This document shows, piece after piece, positions 54,326 through 63,128 of a stretch of 64,000 nt of DNA. The translations under genes were made by a program, and so were the position numbers. Position 1 is the first letter of the stretch. Each line of letters begins with the position of its first letter. The notes below the pieces were generated by a model. The model made no database searches. It had not been told where the DNA came from and saw only the letters and a program-made list of their open reading frames with translations. Origin of the DNA: Roseburia inulinivorans DSM 16841. Its GTDB lineage: Bacteria; Bacillota; Clostridia; Lachnospirales; Lachnospiraceae. The stretch lies in the NCBI RefSeq assembly GCF_000174195.1, contig NZ_ACFY01000086.1, positions 1-64,000 of the forward strand, in the 5' to 3' direction.

Positions 54326-54988
54326 ATGTCCCTGCTATCCAAATACATTAACAGACAATTAGCCGCCTACCAGAGCGAGTTAGTTCAGACTCACTATCAG
54401 GAGGTGGAGAACATGTACCGTCAGATCCGTGGCTGGCGTCATGATTACCGGAATCATATCCAGGTACTCAAAAGTTATGCGAAAGACGGTGACTTAGCGC
54501 AGATCAGCAAATATCTTGATGAGTTAGACGAGGATCTGTCTACCGTAGATACCGTGATCAAGACCGGAAACAAAATGACCGATGCCATTTTAAACAGTAA
54601 GATCTCTCTGGCAAAAGCAAAGCATATCCCGGTTGTGGCGGATGCACATGTACCGGTTGCCTTAAAAACATCGGAGATGGATCTCTGCATTATTATTGGA
54701 AACCTCTTCGACAACGCCATTGAGGCGAGTCTGCAATTGCCCGAAGAGAAGCGGATGATCCGCATCTACATGGATATGAAAAATACCCAGCTTTACATGT
54801 CGTTCACCAATTTTACCGCAACGAAAAAACAGAAAAAAATCAGTGGCAGATTTCACACCACAAAAGGACAGGGACACGGATTCGGGCTTGTTCGTATCGA
54901 TGATATTGTGGAGCGTTATGGTGGCTATCTAAGCCGCAACAGCGAAGACGGAGCTTTCACAACGGAGATTTTGCTGCCACAGGAATAA
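54326..54988 (+). CDS. GHKL-domain sensor histidine kinase (no membrane segment)
   Basis: A 220-residue kinase comprising only the catalytic half of an AgrC-type sensor. A coiled-coil start precedes WRHDYRNHIQVLKSYA with phosphoacceptor His39, then the N box NLFDNAIEA, a shortened middle and GHGFGLVRIDDIVERYGG. There are no transmembrane helices and no upstream in-frame extension; a good GAGGAG ribosome site marks this ATG as the true start. Input must therefore come from a partner or from the cytoplasm, possibly the ABC pair downstream. Confidence 0.88.
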   Translation: MSLLSKYINRQLAAYQSELVQTHYQEVENMYRQIRGWRHDYRNHIQVLKSYAKDGDLAQISKYLDELDEDLSTVDTVIKTGNKMTDAILNSKISLAKAKHIPVVADAHVPVALKTSEMDLCIIIGNLFDNAIEASLQLPEEKRMIRIYMDMKNTQLYMSFTNFTATKKQKKISGRFHTTKGQGHGFGLVRIDDIVERYGGYLSRNSEDGAFTTEILLPQE

Positions 54989-54993
54989 TACAA

Positions 54994-55022
54994 TTCGTCC
55001 CAGAAAAGATGCAGTTCGTCCC
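54994..55022 (+). promoter_or_regulatory. direct repeats, candidate LytTR binding site
   Basis: TTCGTCCC occurs at 54994-55001 and 55015-55022, exactly 21 bases apart, each followed by A/TGAAA. Two direct repeats two helical turns apart is the binding geometry of LytTR regulators such as AgrA. They lie upstream of a promoter region with a weak -35 ahead of the ABC genes (TACTATAGT at 55048-55056). Confidence 0.55.
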
Positions 55023-55042
55023 TGAAACATGCATCTTTTTTT
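55004..55042 (+). terminator. terminator after the GHKL kinase gene
   Basis: AAGATGCA and TGCATCTT pair around a 16-base loop, with a T7 tract. It overlaps the second direct repeat. Confidence 0.6.
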
Positions 55043-55095
55043 CTTTGTACTATAGTAAAGACTGTTAGAAATTTCACATTCACGGAGGAACCACA

Positions 55096-56924
55096 ATGAA
55101 TAACCACAAATCAGAATACGGCGTCATCCAAACGATCAGGTTCATGATCCGGCAGGCGGTAAAAGAAGCTCCGGCTGTGCTGGTATGGCTGGTTGTAGAC
55201 GCAATTTTGGCACTTATATTACAGCTGCTCGAATTATACGTGACACCGGTATTACTGCGCGATATTGAGGAGCAGATCGCATTGAAAGAGTTAGTGACAA
55301 CTATCCTGTTCTTTTCAAGTGGAATCCTGTTGCTTACCGGACTGAAAGAATACATAAACAATGCAACCTATCAGGGAAAGATAGAAATCCGCATGTCACT
55401 TTGCAAAGCAATCACGGAAAAAATTGGCGCAACATCTTACTGTAACCTTGGAAAAAAGATTTTCAGGAAAAGAAAGAGCGCACGAACCAGGCAACCAGCA
55501 GCAACAGCAGTGCAACGGAGATTATATGGATACAGTTAAATCAGCTTGTGTTCTGTATTTTGGGATTCCTTGCGTACCTGTTTGTCATGAAAAGGATGAA
55601 TGTGCTTATTCTGGCAGTCACAATCCTTGCAGCAGTTGTCAGTTATCTGGCGGCACAGAGGTCTGTGGTATGGCTGCAGAACAACAGGGCAGAAAATGAC
55701 CATGCGCGGCAATGCATGTGGTATCTGAGAGGTGAGGCGTGGAGTCCGGTCTCTGCAAAAGATATCCGGATTCTTCATATGAAGGAATGGCTGTTAAAAA
55801 CGATGAAGCAGAATTATGAGATATTCATGCATTTTGAAAGGGCATTGGGAAACCATCATTTTATGGCAGATTGTGTGAACATTTTTTCTGCACTGATCAG
55901 GAATGGAGTTGCGTATGCCTATCTGATCGGACAGGTGCTTGCAGGAAATATGGATGCCCCACAGTTTATCTTATATTTTTCCGCGGTGAGCGGTTTTACA
56001 AGCTGGGTGCAGGGAATCATGGAAAATGTGGCACAGATCAGGCAGTCAGGTGTTGGGATTTCTGACGTGATGGAACTGATCTCCTACGAGGAGCCGTACC
56101 GGTTTGAAGATGGGGAGCCGCTTCCAAAGAATGCAGCAGGACAGTATGAGCTTCGATTGGAAAATGTGAGTTTCCGGTATCCTGGGGCATCAGAGGATAC
56201 GTTACACAACTTAAATCTTACGATACAAAATGGGGAAAAGCTCGCGGTTGTGGGAAGAAATGGAGCTGGAAAATCAACACTGGTGAAGCTTTTGTGTGGA
56301 TTTTTTGACCCGACAGATGGGTGTGTGCTCTTAAATGGCGAGGATATCCGAAAATATAACCGAAAAGAGTATTACAGACTATTTTCCGCAGTCTTTCAGG
56401 ATTTTTCCATTCTGCCGGGAACAATCGCAGAAAATGTGGCACAGTGCGTGGATGAGATTGATTTTTCTCGCGTGAAGGCGGCAGTAAAGGATGCAGGTCT
56501 GGAAGAAAACATTGAAAGACTGTCAGAGAAATATGAGACAAAACTGGGGCGGAAGGTTCATCTGGATGCATACGAGCTTTCCGGAGGCGAGACACAGAGA
56601 CTCATGCTTGCAAGGGCACTCTACCGAAATGCTCCGGTGATCGTGCTGGATGAGCCGACGGCGGCATTAGATCCGATCGCAGAGAGCGATCTCTACGAGA
56701 GATATCATGAATTGACAAAGGGTTCCACTTCTATTTATGTGTCGCACCGTCTTGCGTCCACAAGGTTCTGTGACCGCATTATTTTAATCGGAGCAGGTGG
56801 GATTGCGGAGATGGGAACGCATGAGGAACTCATGGAAGCAGGAAAAGAATATGCACATCTGTATGAGGTGCAGAGCAGGTATTACACGGAAGGAGGAATG
56901 GAAGATGCTGCATTCGATGCGTGA
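55096..56924 (+). CDS. ABC transporter half (TM-ATPase), first of pair, interrupted by one-base frameshift
   Basis: About 609 residues when repaired. The first 119 codons (MNNHKSEYGVIQTIRFMIRQ and two hydrophobic segments) run to an A6 run at 55452-55457. One missing A there throws the frame, which resumes as KDFQEKKERTNQATSSNSS and continues from 55548 with more TM helices. The ATPase domain has Walker A VVGRNGAGKST, signature ELSGGETQRLMLARAL and Walker B VIVLDEPTAALDPIAE, with the H-loop in SHRLAS. Ends 20 bases inside the next gene. Exporter-type half transporters of this kind usually work as heterodimers; substrate unknown. Confidence 0.85.
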
Positions 56925-58751
56925 GACAATTGGGATGAATAAAAGGGCAATCGGAATCTGGTGGAGAGAGTCGCCGGGAATGTTAGTGGAGCTGATTTTC
57001 TACGTGATTACCGGTGCAGTGCTTCCTTATGCCGGGATCTATTTTTCGGCACAGATCATTACGGAACTGGCAGGAGCGAAAAATCCGGTTGTTCTACGCA
57101 ATCTGGTACTGCTCTTACTCGGAATCGAGAGCTTGTTGGGACTGATTTACCATTATTTTAAGAACCGTTACACAGTAGAACGGAACCGCATGTTAGAAAA
57201 ATTAAGATACATTTTGAGTGAAAAAATGTTGTCACTGGATTTTGAAAAAGTGGATGATGCCGTCATTCAGGATAAAGTATTACAGATTGAACAAATTAAC
57301 CGGTGGAGCAGATTTGGGCTGTGTATGGTTGTCTTTACTCTGGAAAGGATGCTGCAGGCAATTGCCGGTATTGCCGGAGCATTGATGCTCACTGTGAGTT
57401 TTTTTCAGGCAAAAGCGGTGAAAAGCGCGTTTCTGTGGATGAACAGCCCTCTTTTTGCGATTGTGTTTCTTGCTGGAATACTGGGATTTACGACTTTGGC
57501 ATCGAGAATTGTGGAACGGGCACAGAACATGATTGCAGAGCTTTCGGAGCGTGCAACTTTTGGAAATCGTGTCTGGAGTTTCATGGCAGGTATGGCAGGA
57601 GAACGGGAACGGGAGCAGGATATCCGTGTTTATGAGCAGATCCCGGCTGCTATGGGACTTTATGAGAAAAATAAAGTCTGGGGAATCGGAACCGAGATGG
57701 ATCGTCTGGAAAAAGGAAAAGTAGGAGTTCTGGCAGCGGCTGCAAATATGACAGAACGGCTCTGCAGTGGTCTGGTGTATCTGCTTGTCTGTCTGAAGGC
57801 ATACGGAGGTGCATTTGGAATCGGTGCTGTGACACAGTATATCGGTGCGGTGACGGCTTTAAGCCATAATCTGGAGGAATTTTTGGGTGCAATTGGTGAA
57901 GTGAATACAAACCGGGAATTTTTAAAGAAAACCTTTGATTTTCTGGATACACCGAATGATATGTATCAGGGAAGCCTTACCGTGGAAAAAGAAATGACTG
58001 TCAGTACGAAGTGGAATTTAAGGATGTCAGCTTCTGCTATCCAGGCACAGACAGAAAAGTGTTAGACCATGTCAATCTGAAATTCCGTATCGGGGAAAAA
58101 TTAGCAATCGTTGGGGAGAACGGTTCTGGAAAATCAACGTTTATCAAGCTTTTGTGCCGTCTTTACGATCCGACAGAAGGCGAGATCCTGTTAAATGGAA
58201 TCAACATTAAGAAATACAAGTATAAGGAATATATGTCTGTATTCTCGGTTGTCTTTCAGGATTTTAAACTATTTGCCCTTCCACTAGGTCAGAATGTGGC
58301 GGCATCTACAGAGTATGATGCAGACAAGGTGCAGGAATGCTTGAAGCTTGCTGGCTTTGATGTACATTCCGACCGGATGAAAAAGGGGTTGGACACCTGG
58401 CTTTACAAGGATTGTGATGCTGACGGAGTGAACATCTCCGGTGGCGAGGAACAGAAGATCGCACTTGCAAGGGCACTGTACCAGAACGCGGCATTCCTGA
58501 TCTTAGATGAACCGACTGCCGCCTTAGACCCGATCGCGGAAGCAGAGGTGTACAGCAGTTTCAATGAGATCGTAGGAGACCGGACAGCGGTTTACATAAG
58601 CCACAGGCTTTCTTCCTGCCGGTTCTGCGATGAGATTGTTGTCTTTGACCGGGGCAGGATCGTGCAGCAGGGCACACACGAGGAACTCGTGGAACAGACG
58701 AACTGCAAATACTATGAACTCTGGAGCGCACAGGCAAAATACTATGCGTAA
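56905..58751 (+). CDS. ABC transporter half (TM-ATPase), second of pair, interrupted by one-base frameshift
   Basis: About 615 residues when repaired. It starts MLHSMRETIGMNKRAIGIWW after AAGGAGGAATGGAAG, overlapping the previous gene. TM helices run to about residue 310. At an A5 run (57986-57990) one missing A shifts the frame; repair gives VEKRNDCQYEVEFKDVSFCY and then the ATPase with Walker A IVGENGSGKST, signature NISGGEEQKIALARAL and Walker B LILDEPTAALDPIAEAE. It pairs with the preceding gene as a heterodimeric exporter, plausibly under the LytTR system upstream. Confidence 0.85.
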
Positions 58752-58845
58752 GCAATGAGCAGTGCTCACAGCGTATAGGTTGCAATATCCCCTGGTTTAG
58801 TGATAAGCTAAAATTAAATGAAAAGAGACAGGGGTATTTTCACAG

Positions 58846-59865
58846 ATGAACAAATTAACAACCTTATGTTATATCGAAAAAGATAACAAATATCTGATGC
58901 TTCACCGGATCAAAAAGGAAAATGACATTAATCATGATAAATGGATCGGTGTCGGAGGAAAATTTGAGTGGGGAGAAAGCCCGGAAGAATGCATGTTAAG
59001 GGAAGTCTGGGAGGAAACCGGTTATACCCTGACTTCCTGGCAATATCGTGGTATTATAACTTTTGTTCTGGGGGAAGATACCGTAGAATACATGTCACTT
59101 TTTACAGCAGATGGATTCGAGGGAACACCAATCGACTGCAACGAAGGTGTGCTGGAATGGGTAGAAAAAGACCAGATTCCGGAATTGAATCTCTGGGAAG
59201 GCGACCGGATTTTCTTCCGTCTGTTAGAGGAGCAGAAGGAGTTCTTTTCTTTAAAGCTTGTATACAATAAGCAGGATATTCTGGAGCAGGCAGTTCTGGA
59301 TGCAAAAGAGTTGGAGCTTTTCGATATTTTAAATGAGGATGGAAGTAAAACAGGCGTAGTAAAAGAACGCGGTGTGGCACATCGTGAAGGCGCACTGCAC
59401 GGAACTGTTCATATCTGGATCGTGCGGGAAAATGATAAGAGCGGATATGATGTACTGCTTCAGAAGCGGAGCGATAACAAGGATTCGTACCCCGGCTGCT
59501 ATGATATCTCTTCTGCCGGGCATATCAGTGCCGGAGATGGGGTCATGGAGAGTGCACTGCGGGAGTTTGAGGAGGAACTGGGATTGTCTGCACAGCCGGA
59601 GCAGCTGGAACTATTCGGAACAACACTCGTGAAGTTTGGGACAACTTTTGCTGGAAAAATATTCCGGGATAATGAGTTCAGTAATGATTTTGTATACAGA
59701 CAGCCGGTGGATATTGGTAAACTGAAACTGCAAGAGTCGGAAGTCGCAGAAGTCTGCTGGATGGATTATGAGGAGTGCAGGGAAAAGATTGCAGATGTGG
59801 AAATACCGAACTGCATTAATCCGGAAGAGTTTGAGAAACTGGGAAGTTATCTGGGAATCTGCTAG
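58846..59865 (+). CDS. tandem Nudix hydrolase (MutT-like plus IPP-isomerase-like)
   Basis: A 339-residue fusion of two Nudix domains. Domain 1 (1 to about 150) is MutT/8-oxo-dGTPase-like with box GGKFEWGESPEECMLREVWE followed by ETGY. Domain 2 (about 165-339) resembles the YfcD/Idi-type group: ILNEDGSKTGVVKERGVAHR, ALHGTVHIWIV, and Nudix box SAGHISAGDGVMESALREFE with EELGL. Both boxes keep the REXXEE core (REFEEE in the second). Substrates cannot be read from sequence. It appears to be a single-gene unit. Confidence 0.92.
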   Translation: MNKLTTLCYIEKDNKYLMLHRIKKENDINHDKWIGVGGKFEWGESPEECMLREVWEETGYTLTSWQYRGIITFVLGEDTVEYMSLFTADGFEGTPIDCNEGVLEWVEKDQIPELNLWEGDRIFFRLLEEQKEFFSLKLVYNKQDILEQAVLDAKELELFDILNEDGSKTGVVKERGVAHREGALHGTVHIWIVRENDKSGYDVLLQKRSDNKDSYPGCYDISSAGHISAGDGVMESALREFEEELGLSAQPEQLELFGTTLVKFGTTFAGKIFRDNEFSNDFVYRQPVDIGKLKLQESEVAEVCWMDYEECREKIADVEIPNCINPEEFEKLGSYLGIC

Positions 59866-59959
59866 AAAGATGGTATGCATAGTGCCGATAAAATCTGATA
59901 CACCATCATTGGTGATGCAAAACTTTTTTTCATTAATCTCCCTGAAATAAATAATTTGA

Positions 59960-60010
59960 AGAGGAAATCCTTATGTGTTATCGTTGATGTATGACACATG
60001 AGGATTTTTT
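59960..60010 (+). terminator. terminator hairpin, repeat copy 2
   Basis: GAAATCC, TATGTG on the left and CACAT, GGATTTTTT on the right. Similar over about 48 bases to 49521-49568, including part of the loop (GTTATNGTTGA). Confidence 0.65.
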
Positions 60011-60245
60011 ATGTAAGCAGAATAACGAACGACACACGGGGATGGCGGTTGCGGCAGAGAAAGGGTTGGATACGGTGCTGGCTTTCTGGTCAGCGGAAGA
60101 GGCAGATTATCTGGAATATTTTGTGACAGAAGCACAAAAAAGAAATATTTACACACCATATGATCTGACGGAATTAGAACATGATGAGTATGAAGAAAAA
60201 TGGAATGGGTTCTGCGATGCATATTTTGCACAGGGCGATGAGTGA
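59991..60245 (+). CDS. small acidic ORF, possible gene remnant
   Basis: An 84-codon frame whose first ATG lies inside the terminator repeat; the next ATG (60042) has a GGGG directly against it. The translation AVAAEKGLDTVLAFWSAEEA ... YDLTELEHDEYEEKWNGFCD is acidic and helix-like. The poor start signals suggest a truncated 3' end of a former gene. I do not recognise it. Confidence 0.3.
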   Translation: MTHEDFLCKQNNERHTGMAVAAEKGLDTVLAFWSAEEADYLEYFVTEAQKRNIYTPYDLTELEHDEYEEKWNGFCDAYFAQGDE

Positions 60246-60314
60246 TATTATGTGAGGAGGAAAATCAAGACTTTGAGTTGAAGATGCATTAAAAAGAATG
60301 AGGAGGAAAACAGA

Positions 60315-61100
60315 ATGAAAATATTAATTACCGGAGCACGCGGATTTGTGGGTGCACGCCTGATGAAAGAGTTAGAAGGAGCAATCGCGGCTCCGTCCAT
60401 TCAGGGAATGAACGAAGAACAGATCAAGCGGATTGTGGAGGAGAGCGAAGCAGATGTGATCATCCACACTGCCGCAATCTCGGATGTGGGAACTTGCGAG
60501 AAAACCCCGGAGGCTTCCTATCATGCAAATGTACTTCTTCCGGTTTATCTGGCAAACTCATCAGACGGAAGAAAGCTGATCTGTTTCAGTTCTGATCAGG
60601 TGTACCGTGGCTGCGAGAGTGACGGACAATATCGGGAAGATGAGGCGAAGCCTGCGAATATCTACGGAGCGCATAAACTGGAAATGGAACAGCGGGTATT
60701 GGACAGACAGCCGGATTCTGTGATGCTGCGGGCGGAATGGATGTATGATTATATTTCACCGAGAGGCAATTATTTATTGAATGTCCTTAATGCAGAAGAG
60801 ACGCTTACCTTTGGAAAGCAGTACCGCGGGATCACTTATCTGCGTGAGGTGTGCGAGAATATGGAACGTGTGATAAAACTTCCAGGTGGCATTTATAATT
60901 TTGGCAGTGAGACAACTCAGTCCATGTATGAAATCACAAAAGAATTTTTGCGTATCACCGGAAGCAGGCAGCAAGTACAAGAAGGTTCTGCGGTGCATAA
61001 TCTTTGGATGGACTGTGGCAAGGCAGCGGAGCATGGAGTCGTGTTCAGTGGTGTGATGGATGGGTTGAAACGGTGCCTGGGAGACTATGGGTTGATATAA
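60315..61100 (+). CDS. RmlD-like NAD(P)-dependent sugar reductase/epimerase
   Basis: A 261-residue short-chain dehydrogenase of the extended, RmlD-like type. The Rossmann motif is MKILITGARGFVGARLMKEL. Family blocks are DVIIHTAAISDVGTCEKTPE, ICFSSDQVYRG and the active-site YGAHK (Tyr and Lys four residues apart). RmlD makes dTDP-L-rhamnose, but no other rhamnose genes are near, so the substrate is uncertain. The ATG follows GAGGAGGAAAACAGA; an almost identical ribosome site (GTGAGGAGGAAAATC) lies 50 bases earlier without an ORF. Confidence 0.85.
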   Translation: MKILITGARGFVGARLMKELEGAIAAPSIQGMNEEQIKRIVEESEADVIIHTAAISDVGTCEKTPEASYHANVLLPVYLANSSDGRKLICFSSDQVYRGCESDGQYREDEAKPANIYGAHKLEMEQRVLDRQPDSVMLRAEWMYDYISPRGNYLLNVLNAEETLTFGKQYRGITYLREVCENMERVIKLPGGIYNFGSETTQSMYEITKEFLRITGSRQQVQEGSAVHNLWMDCGKAAEHGVVFSGVMDGLKRCLGDYGLI

Positions 61101-61126
61101 TACGTTTAGCAAACTACATATGACGT

Positions 61127-61167
61127 AATTAACTTTGAAGTAAATTACTTTCAAGTTAATTTTTTGT
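61127..61167 (+). terminator. terminator of the RmlD-like gene
   Basis: An arm TTAACTT...GAAGTAA pairs with TTACTTTC...AGTTAA, followed by TTTTTT. Confidence 0.7.
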
Positions 61168-61239
61168 TAAATCTGAAAATGATTCTCTTTTTGCTATAAA
61201 ATACCGCAAACAAGCGCATCGCAACCATCAGTTGACAAA

Positions 61240-61267
61240 TTGACGGGGCGGCTTTCTGGTGTGTAAT
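61240..61267 (+). promoter_or_regulatory. possible promoter of the XRE membrane regulator
   Basis: TTGACG at 61240-61245 and TGTAAT at 61262-61267, spacer 16; an overlapping TTGACA at 61232 is less well spaced. Confidence 0.4.
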
Positions 61268-61409
61268 GGTAAAAAATGATAGTTTTTTCTTATGGACAGA
61301 CGCTCAATCTTGGCACAACACAGAGAAATTTTTCGAGGACACGAAAAAGAGAACTGAAAGCGAAAAGCAATTGTCCGGAAAAAGAAAAGACGAAAAAATG
61401 GAGGAAGTT

Positions 61410-62408
61410 ATGATTTTAGCAGACAAAATTATCAACCTGAGGAAAAAGAACGGATGGTCACAGGAGGAGCTTGCAGAAAAACTCGGAGTGACGCGCCAGT
61501 CGATTTCAAAATACGAAGGTGCGCAGTCTATCCCTGATCTGGATAAGATTTTAAAACTCAGCGAGATTTTTGGAGTGACCACAGATTACCTGATCAAAGA
61601 TGAACTGGAAGAGGAAGAATACGCGTCGTCACAGATGCAGGAAAATGAAAGCGAGAGCGACAGGAGCGTACATAAAGTTACAATGGAAATGGCAAATGAA
61701 TATTTGCAGATCATTGACTGGACGGCAGGAAAAACAGCCTTTGCTACGATGCTATGCATTTTATCTCCAATTGTCTTATTAATGCTTGGAGCAATGAGTG
61801 AGCTGCCAGATTATCATATCAGTGAAAATGCAGCGGCTGGAATAGGAATCTGTGTTTTGATCGTTTTAATTGCAATTGCGGTAACAATTTTTATTCTTTG
61901 CGGTATGAAAACAAAGAAATATGAATTTATGGAAAAGGAAGACATAGAGACTGCCTATGGAGTAAGCGGCATGGTGAAGGAAAAAAGAGATGCTTATCAC
62001 AGTATGTATGTGACCCAGCTTGTCATCGGAATTGCATGCTGCATATGCTCTGTGATTCCTTTATTTGGAACACTTGCGGTATCTGAAAGTGATTTTTATA
62101 TGGTTTCAGCGGTATGTATGCTTCTAGCACTTGTTGCAATCGGAACCTATTTTATTGTGCGAAGTGCTGCCAAAATGAATGCGATGAACCAGCTTCTGGA
62201 GGAAGAAGACTACACAAGGCAGAAAAAACATGAAAATAGAAAGATGTCTGGCCCGGTAACTGTTTACTGGCTGATCGCCACAGCCATTTATCTTGCATGG
62301 AGCTTTACAACTAATGACTGGGACAGAACATGGATCATCTGGCCGGTTGTCGGTGTATTATTCCCGGCGTTTTATGCGATCGTGAATGGGATCAGGAAGA
62401 AATCGTAA
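61410..62408 (+). CDS. XRE-family membrane-bound regulator
   Basis: A 332-residue protein with a helix-turn-helix at the N-terminus (ILADKIINLRKKNGWSQEEL, AEKLGVTRQSISKYEGAQSI) joined to a C-terminal membrane domain of six hydrophobic helices (from about residue 108, for example GIGICVLIVLIAIAVTIFIL). XRE-TM proteins of Lachnospiraceae are common but poorly studied. The GGAGG at 61400-61404 selects the ATG at 61410; upstream ATGs at 61266 and 61398 are not well placed. Confidence 0.85.
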   Translation: MILADKIINLRKKNGWSQEELAEKLGVTRQSISKYEGAQSIPDLDKILKLSEIFGVTTDYLIKDELEEEEYASSQMQENESESDRSVHKVTMEMANEYLQIIDWTAGKTAFATMLCILSPIVLLMLGAMSELPDYHISENAAAGIGICVLIVLIAIAVTIFILCGMKTKKYEFMEKEDIETAYGVSGMVKEKRDAYHSMYVTQLVIGIACCICSVIPLFGTLAVSESDFYMVSAVCMLLALVAIGTYFIVRSAAKMNAMNQLLEEEDYTRQKKHENRKMSGPVTVYWLIATAIYLAWSFTTNDWDRTWIIWPVVGVLFPAFYAIVNGIRKKS

Positions 62409-62427
62409 AGAATATTGTGAAAAATCA

Positions 62428-62458
62428 TTGACCTTATAGTAACTACACCCTTTATAAT
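62428..62458 (+). promoter_or_regulatory. MerR-type promoter with 19-base spacer
   Basis: TTGACC at 62428-62433 and TATAAT at 62453-62458 are separated by 19 bases, the overlong spacer that MerR-family activators untwist. The spacer begins TTATAGTAACTA, a degenerate palindrome. It directly precedes a merR-family gene. Confidence 0.65.
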
Positions 62459-62495
62459 GAACCAAAAATCAGAGAGAAAAGGCAGGGGGGCAATT

Positions 62496-63029
62496 ATGAA
62501 AAACATCAAAGAGGCAGAAGCAGAGAGCGGAATTAACAAACAGAACATCCGCTATTATGAAAAAATGGGTTTGATTCATCCAGACAGAAATACGATAAAC
62601 GGATATCGGAAATATTCAGAGGAAGATATCAGACGGCTGAAATTCATTTATCTGTTCCGAAAACTGGATATGCCTTTAGAAGAAATACGAAATCTGCTGG
62701 ACGGAGCAATTGATCTGCCGACAGCGCTTGCACAGCAGAAAGACAGATTAAAAGCGGAGCAGGAGAGGATACAGGGAGCAATTTTATTTTGTGAGGGGAT
62801 TCAAGAGAGAAAACTGGAAGAGTTAGACATAGATAATTGCCTGCAGAAAATGGAGGCAGAAGCGAAGCGTGGCAGTCTTTTTGCAAACATTCTTTATGAC
62901 TATAAAAGAGTGATAAAAGGTGAATCTATTCGTGTCTGTTCTGGGTTGTTGGAGTTATCTATATGCTTATTTATGCGAAAAAGAAATTTTAAAAGCTCTT
63001 TTGTATTTCTTACAAAAGCGTTACAATAA
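62496..63029 (+). CDS. MerR-family regulator, probably truncated
   Basis: A 177-residue protein. The N-terminal MerR winged helix is intact (ESGINKQNIRYYEKMGLIHP, DRNTINGYRKYSEEDIRRLK), followed by the long dimerisation helix. After NILYDYKRVIKGE the family normally continues into an effector domain beginning FSF-PD. Here the tail becomes SIRVCSGLLELSICLFMRKR, which I cannot match, and ends early. A deletion or frameshift has probably replaced the effector domain. ATG at 62496 after GCAGGGGGGCAATT. Confidence 0.75.
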   Translation: MKNIKEAEAESGINKQNIRYYEKMGLIHPDRNTINGYRKYSEEDIRRLKFIYLFRKLDMPLEEIRNLLDGAIDLPTALAQQKDRLKAEQERIQGAILFCEGIQERKLEELDIDNCLQKMEAEAKRGSLFANILYDYKRVIKGESIRVCSGLLELSICLFMRKRNFKSSFVFLTKALQ

Positions 63030-63128
63030 ACATAATAAGCAACGAAAATATGACAGGCAATGCCGGGCAGGCAGTGACGGGGAACATATAGTGAACGTCA
63101 GCCGATAATAGAAAAGCAGGAGGACTTC

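Noticed and set aside
55424-55699. 91-codon ORF spanning the first ABC frameshift
   Set aside because: Reading the third frame gives the conserved transporter sequence; this ORF is the wrong frame around the indel.
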